NCBI GenBank assembly: GCA_013698495.1 | Contig: JACCUV010000065.1 | Coordinates: 1-14,546 of the forward strand | Length of the DNA stretch: 14,546 nucleotides | From: Chloroflexia bacterium | GTDB taxonomy: Bacteria > Chloroflexota > Chloroflexia > Thermomicrobiales > UBA6265 | Reading direction: 5' to 3' | In this document: positions 12,887 to 14,546 of the stretch, piece by piece | Layout: each line of letters starts with the position of its first letter | Numbering within the stretch: position 1 is the first letter of the stretch | Made by a program: the position numbers and the translations under genes | Notes under the pieces: generated by a model | What the model saw: the letters and a program-made list of their open reading frames with translations, nothing else | Database searches by the model: none | Told to the model about the DNA's origin: nothing

Positions 12887-13180
12887 TTAGCTGCCGGAGG
12901 CGAGGTCTCGCAACTCTTTGATCCGCTCGTCGTAGTCCAACTCGTAGATGGCCCGGACATCGAAACTCATCAGGTCCATGTACGGCGACAGAAATCTGGT
13001 CACCTCGCGCGGATCGTCGTATTTGACGATCAGGAAACCCGCGCCGCCACCCGCCAGGTTGTACCACCCGATGATCTTGTCGGGGTTGTTCTGTCCGGCA
13101 TCGTGCTGCTGCACCATGCGTTGCGCCACCATTTCGCGGCCGACGTGCGGAAACCAGGTGAACGAGCAGTAGTAAAACAT
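12887..13180 (-). CDS. DUF3303-like small protein
   Basis: A 97-aa protein. MFYYCSFTWFPHVGREMVAQ starts a ferredoxin-like alpha/beta barrel fold, IIGWYNLAGGGAGFLIVKYD forms the central strands, and DPREVTRFLSPYMDLMSFDV leads to the end with RAIYELDYDERI. This layout matches DUF3303-type dimeric alpha/beta proteins, whose function is unknown. I chose ATG 13180 because GGAAGGAA lies 6 nt upstream; an in-frame upstream ATG at 13321 would add 47 residues of unrelated, poorly coded sequence. It is on the same strand as the exporter but 411 bp away, so it is probably a separate unit. Confidence 0.75.
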   Translation of the reverse strand: MFYYCSFTWFPHVGREMVAQRMVQQHDAGQNNPDKIIGWYNLAGGGAGFLIVKYDDPREVTRFLSPYMDLMSFDVRAIYELDYDERIKELRDLASGS

Positions 13181-13340
13181 TGTGCGTTCCTTCCATAGAC
13201 GATGCGCATTCGCGTGCGGGAAGTATAAGTCAGGCGCCGCGAACCCTGCCCGCTTGCCAAGCGGTTTTATGCCCGCCAACCGGACCGGGACTGGCCCACT
13301 CGGAGGCGATTCGGCACGCACGAGTCACCGGTAGACTAAA

Positions 13341-13357
13341 CTGACGTCAGACGTCAG
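13341..13357. promoter_or_regulatory. CTGACGTCAG palindrome with an extra half-site
   Basis: A perfect 10-bp palindrome (13341-13350) followed directly by ACGTCAG, giving tandem GACGTCAG units. It lies about 65 bp upstream of the small gene at 13418 and about 160 bp upstream of the divergent DUF3303-like gene. A transcription factor site is possible; related GACGTC words occur at 11080 and 13696. Confidence 0.35.
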
Positions 13358-13417
13358 ATCGTTGAGGAGCTGCTTCGTCTGTTCGGCGCATCGGCGCCCG
13401 TCGCGGAAGCCCCAACC

Positions 13418-13660
13418 ATGAAGACCCACGAATCCCCCACCGACCAGCCACTTGATCGCTATATCGACCGCTTCCTGTTCGCCGAAGGCTGGCGGGTGAC
13501 GGAAATCGATTCCTCGTCCAACCCGAAACAGTTTGCGGTGACGCTCACCAAAGTCGAGGAACCCGGGCGTGGGCGCCAGGTGACTCGTTCGGCGTCGTCT
13601 GCCGGTGAGGCCGCATTCATGGCGTGCAGTTCGGCCCGACGACCACTGTCCGGCACGTAA
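13418..13660 (+). CDS. Hypothetical 80-aa protein
   Basis: A small soluble protein with no family I recognise. The N-terminal half is regular: PLDRYIDRFLFAEGWRVTEI looks like a helix and strand, followed by QFAVTLTKVEEPG as a second strand. The C-terminal third is Ser/Arg/Ala-rich and includes SAGEAAFMAC. GGAAG lies 8 nt before the ATG. The stop codon sits in the loop of a perfect hairpin at 13650-13667, a natural 3' end. It is an isolated plus-strand gene between two minus-strand genes. The frame on the opposite strand is longer but has no start signal and poorer composition. Moderate confidence that it is real. Confidence 0.5.
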   Translation: MKTHESPTDQPLDRYIDRFLFAEGWRVTEIDSSSNPKQFAVTLTKVEEPGRGRQVTRSASSAGEAAFMACSSARRPLSGT

Positions 13661-13667
13661 GTGCCGG
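13650..13667 (+). terminator. Hairpin around the stop codon of the 80-aa gene
   Basis: CCGGCAC-GTAA-GTGCCGG: a perfect 7-bp GC-rich stem with a 4-nt loop containing the TAA stop. No T-run follows, so it would be a factor-dependent or weak terminator, or an mRNA-stabilising hairpin. Confidence 0.4.
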
Positions 13668-13751
13668 TAATGCGGCCCGAAAGTGCCGAATTCTGACGTC
13701 TCTTTACATGGAGAGTGTGTTCAGGGTGTGGCGATAGGCTACTGGGAGGCT

Positions 13752-13793
13752 GCGTTGCCGCATCAGGTGGAACAGGTTGCGACGCGGCAACGC
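13752..13793. repeat. Perfect 10-bp inverted repeat
   Basis: GCGTTGCCGC (13752-13761) and GCGGCAACGC (13784-13793) with a 22-nt loop. It lies in the spacer between the 80-aa gene and the convergent LuxR-type gene. It resembles GGCAACGC-type intergenic palindromes and could end transcripts from both sides. Confidence 0.5.
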
Positions 13794-13806
13794 GCGCAAT
13801 CGACGA

Positions 13807-13830
13807 GGGGTCGGGCATATGCTTGACCCC
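13807..13830. repeat. 24-bp dyad with central GCATATGC
   Basis: GGGGTC-GG-GCATATGC-TT-GACCCC: symmetric throughout except two G:T positions, which become G-U pairs in plus-strand RNA. Plus-strand RNA would form a 10-bp stem with an AUAU loop, followed by AUGUUCUU. It may be a terminator of the plus-strand unit or a protein site. It lies about 100 bp past the LuxR-type stop. Confidence 0.45.
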
Positions 13831-13932
13831 ATGTTCTTGACAATTGAATGTGGCGAACCGGATGAGGCAGAGACGACAGCCCGTCGAGATCGTGGCGTCG
13901 CGTCTGGCAGAGCGTCCGGGCACGACACAAGA

Positions 13933-14304
13933 TTAGTCGGCGGCGAACGCCGTGGTCGAACTCTGCTCGGCTTCGGCGACGATCATTGTCTCACCGATCG
14001 AGATGTGCTGATTCGTGGCGTCCCGCAAGCGGCTGACGATTTCCAGCGGAGGTGTGCCACCATCGAGCAGGCCCATGATGTAGCAGGCGAGGGTGGTGCG
14101 GACCCGATCGCTGGGGTAGACGGTGAGCGACAACTGGAGAGAGCGAATCGCCTGCTTGTGGTGGTTTTTCACTGTCCACACACTCAACTCAAGTTGCTGC
14201 GCGATTTCAGCGTAGCTCATCCCGTAGGCTTGCAGGCGCAAAACTTCTCGTTGTCGTGGCGTCAGCGCGGCTCCTCGATCGTACGATGTGGTTGAGATTG
14301 CCAT
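13933..14304 (-). CDS. Solitary LuxR-type HTH transcriptional regulator
   Basis: A 123-aa protein with a LuxR/GerE-type DNA-binding domain near its N-terminus. LTPRQREVLRLQAYGMSYAE covers the first helices (about 14-33), IAQQLELS the turn, and VWTVKNHHKQAIRSL (42-56) the recognition helix. No receiver, PAS or ligand-binding domain precedes it. The ~65 residues after the domain are unassigned (DRVRTTLACYIMGLLDGG and so on) and may serve dimerisation. It is shorter than typical LuxR regulators (~200 aa) but longer than GerE (~74 aa). The start ATG 14304 has only a distant GGGAG upstream. No partner sensor gene is in the window, so the signal and targets are unknown. Confidence 0.85.
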   Translation of the reverse strand: MAISTTSYDRGAALTPRQREVLRLQAYGMSYAEIAQQLELSVWTVKNHHKQAIRSLQLSLTVYPSDRVRTTLACYIMGLLDGGTPPLEIVSRLRDATNQHISIGETMIVAEAEQSSTTAFAAD

Positions 14305-14480
14305 GGTGTCCCGTCACTCCCTGTTTTCAGCACGTGCGTCGTGTCGACCAAAGCTGATGAAATCGTCTGAAGTTGAATGAGCGGCCTGCCATCGGTTGCT
14401 CGGACCGTTGAAGGCGCCAGCGGAACGCACACGTTTCGTGTCGTCGTTTCACCAGCGCGGCGACCCGGGCAAACGGGTGT

Positions 14481-14546
14481 TCATCGACGATTCTTGTCGT
14501 CGTCCGCCACGACGTTGCCGCTGTCGTCGGTCACGCGCACGTCCTC
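14481..14546 (-). CDS. C-terminal end of an unidentified gene, cut by the window edge
   Basis: The last 21 codons and a TGA stop (14481-14483) of a minus-strand gene that begins beyond the window. It reads EDVRVTDDSGNVVADDDKNR. Nearly all third positions are G or C, as in real genes here, and the frame is open to the edge. The acidic VTDDSGNVVADD looks like a beta-hairpin end. No family can be named from this fragment. It lies about 180 bp upstream of the LuxR-type gene on the same strand, in a spacer where I see nothing further. Confidence 0.45.
   Translation of the reverse strand, partial: EDVRVTDDSGNVVADDDKNRR

Noticed and set aside
13459..13923. A 154-codon minus-strand frame across the 80-aa gene and the following spacer
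   Set aside because: No start signal, runs through two perfect inverted repeats, composition unlike a protein; the plus-strand 80-aa frame is better supported.

Overview
The window is GC-rich bacterial chromosome. Third codon positions are strongly G/C. I infer a member of the Chloroflexota, perhaps near Thermomicrobia, from three things: a TIGR03557-type F420-dependent oxidoreductase, an nfeD-floA pair, and interspersed palindromic repeats of the 'GTCATTCYGACG' kind that I recall from such genomes. No rRNA, tRNA, CRISPR array, transposase or phage gene is visible. The taxonomy is inference only.

Left part (1-4049): the 3' end of rpiA overlaps a PAP2-family phosphatase gene. This meets, tail to tail with a 56-bp overlap, a DUF457/YdjM-like membrane hydrolase gene. 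Upstream of that hydrolase on the minus strand is a DEAD-box RNA helicase (DeaD/CsdA type) with a DbpA-like RNA-binding domain and an Arg/Gly-rich tail. The helicase has a near-consensus sigma-70 promoter about 500 bp upstream, so its mRNA should carry a long, hairpin-rich leader.

Toxin-antitoxin block (4050-5043, minus strand): a VapC PIN toxin is preceded by its VapB antitoxin. Before that lies a second, paralogous 86-aa VapB with no toxin of its own, preceded by 9-bp direct repeats spaced 21 bp. Next to it is a small multi-pass membrane gene whose reading frame is broken at a T5 run and whose end runs into a palindromic repeat.

Central plus-strand block (5780-10991): an F420-dependent LLM oxidoreductase and a DinB-like four-helix-bundle protein are tightly linked. 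They are followed by a DUF2382 stress-type protein and a 57-aa single-span membrane protein. Then comes an nfeD (ClpP-class membrane serine protease) - floA (flotillin) - small conserved-tail protein operon. This second half looks like a membrane-stress or membrane-organisation module.

Right part (10992-14546): on the minus strand a LysE/RhtB amino-acid exporter is followed 30 bp later by a B3/4 (aminoacyl-tRNA editing-like) protein. Upstream of the exporter is a 411-bp gene-free stretch rich in inverted repeats, then a DUF3303-like small protein. A small plus-strand orphan gene follows, with its stop codon inside a hairpin, and then a palindrome-rich spacer. The window closes with a solitary LuxR-type HTH regulator (minus) and the last 21 codons of another minus-strand gene.

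Most of the window is ordinary housekeeping and accessory content. The points most worth a second look are the tandem-antitoxin arrangement, the helicase leader, the exporter/B3-4 pairing, the nfeD-floA third gene, and the structured intergenic elements.
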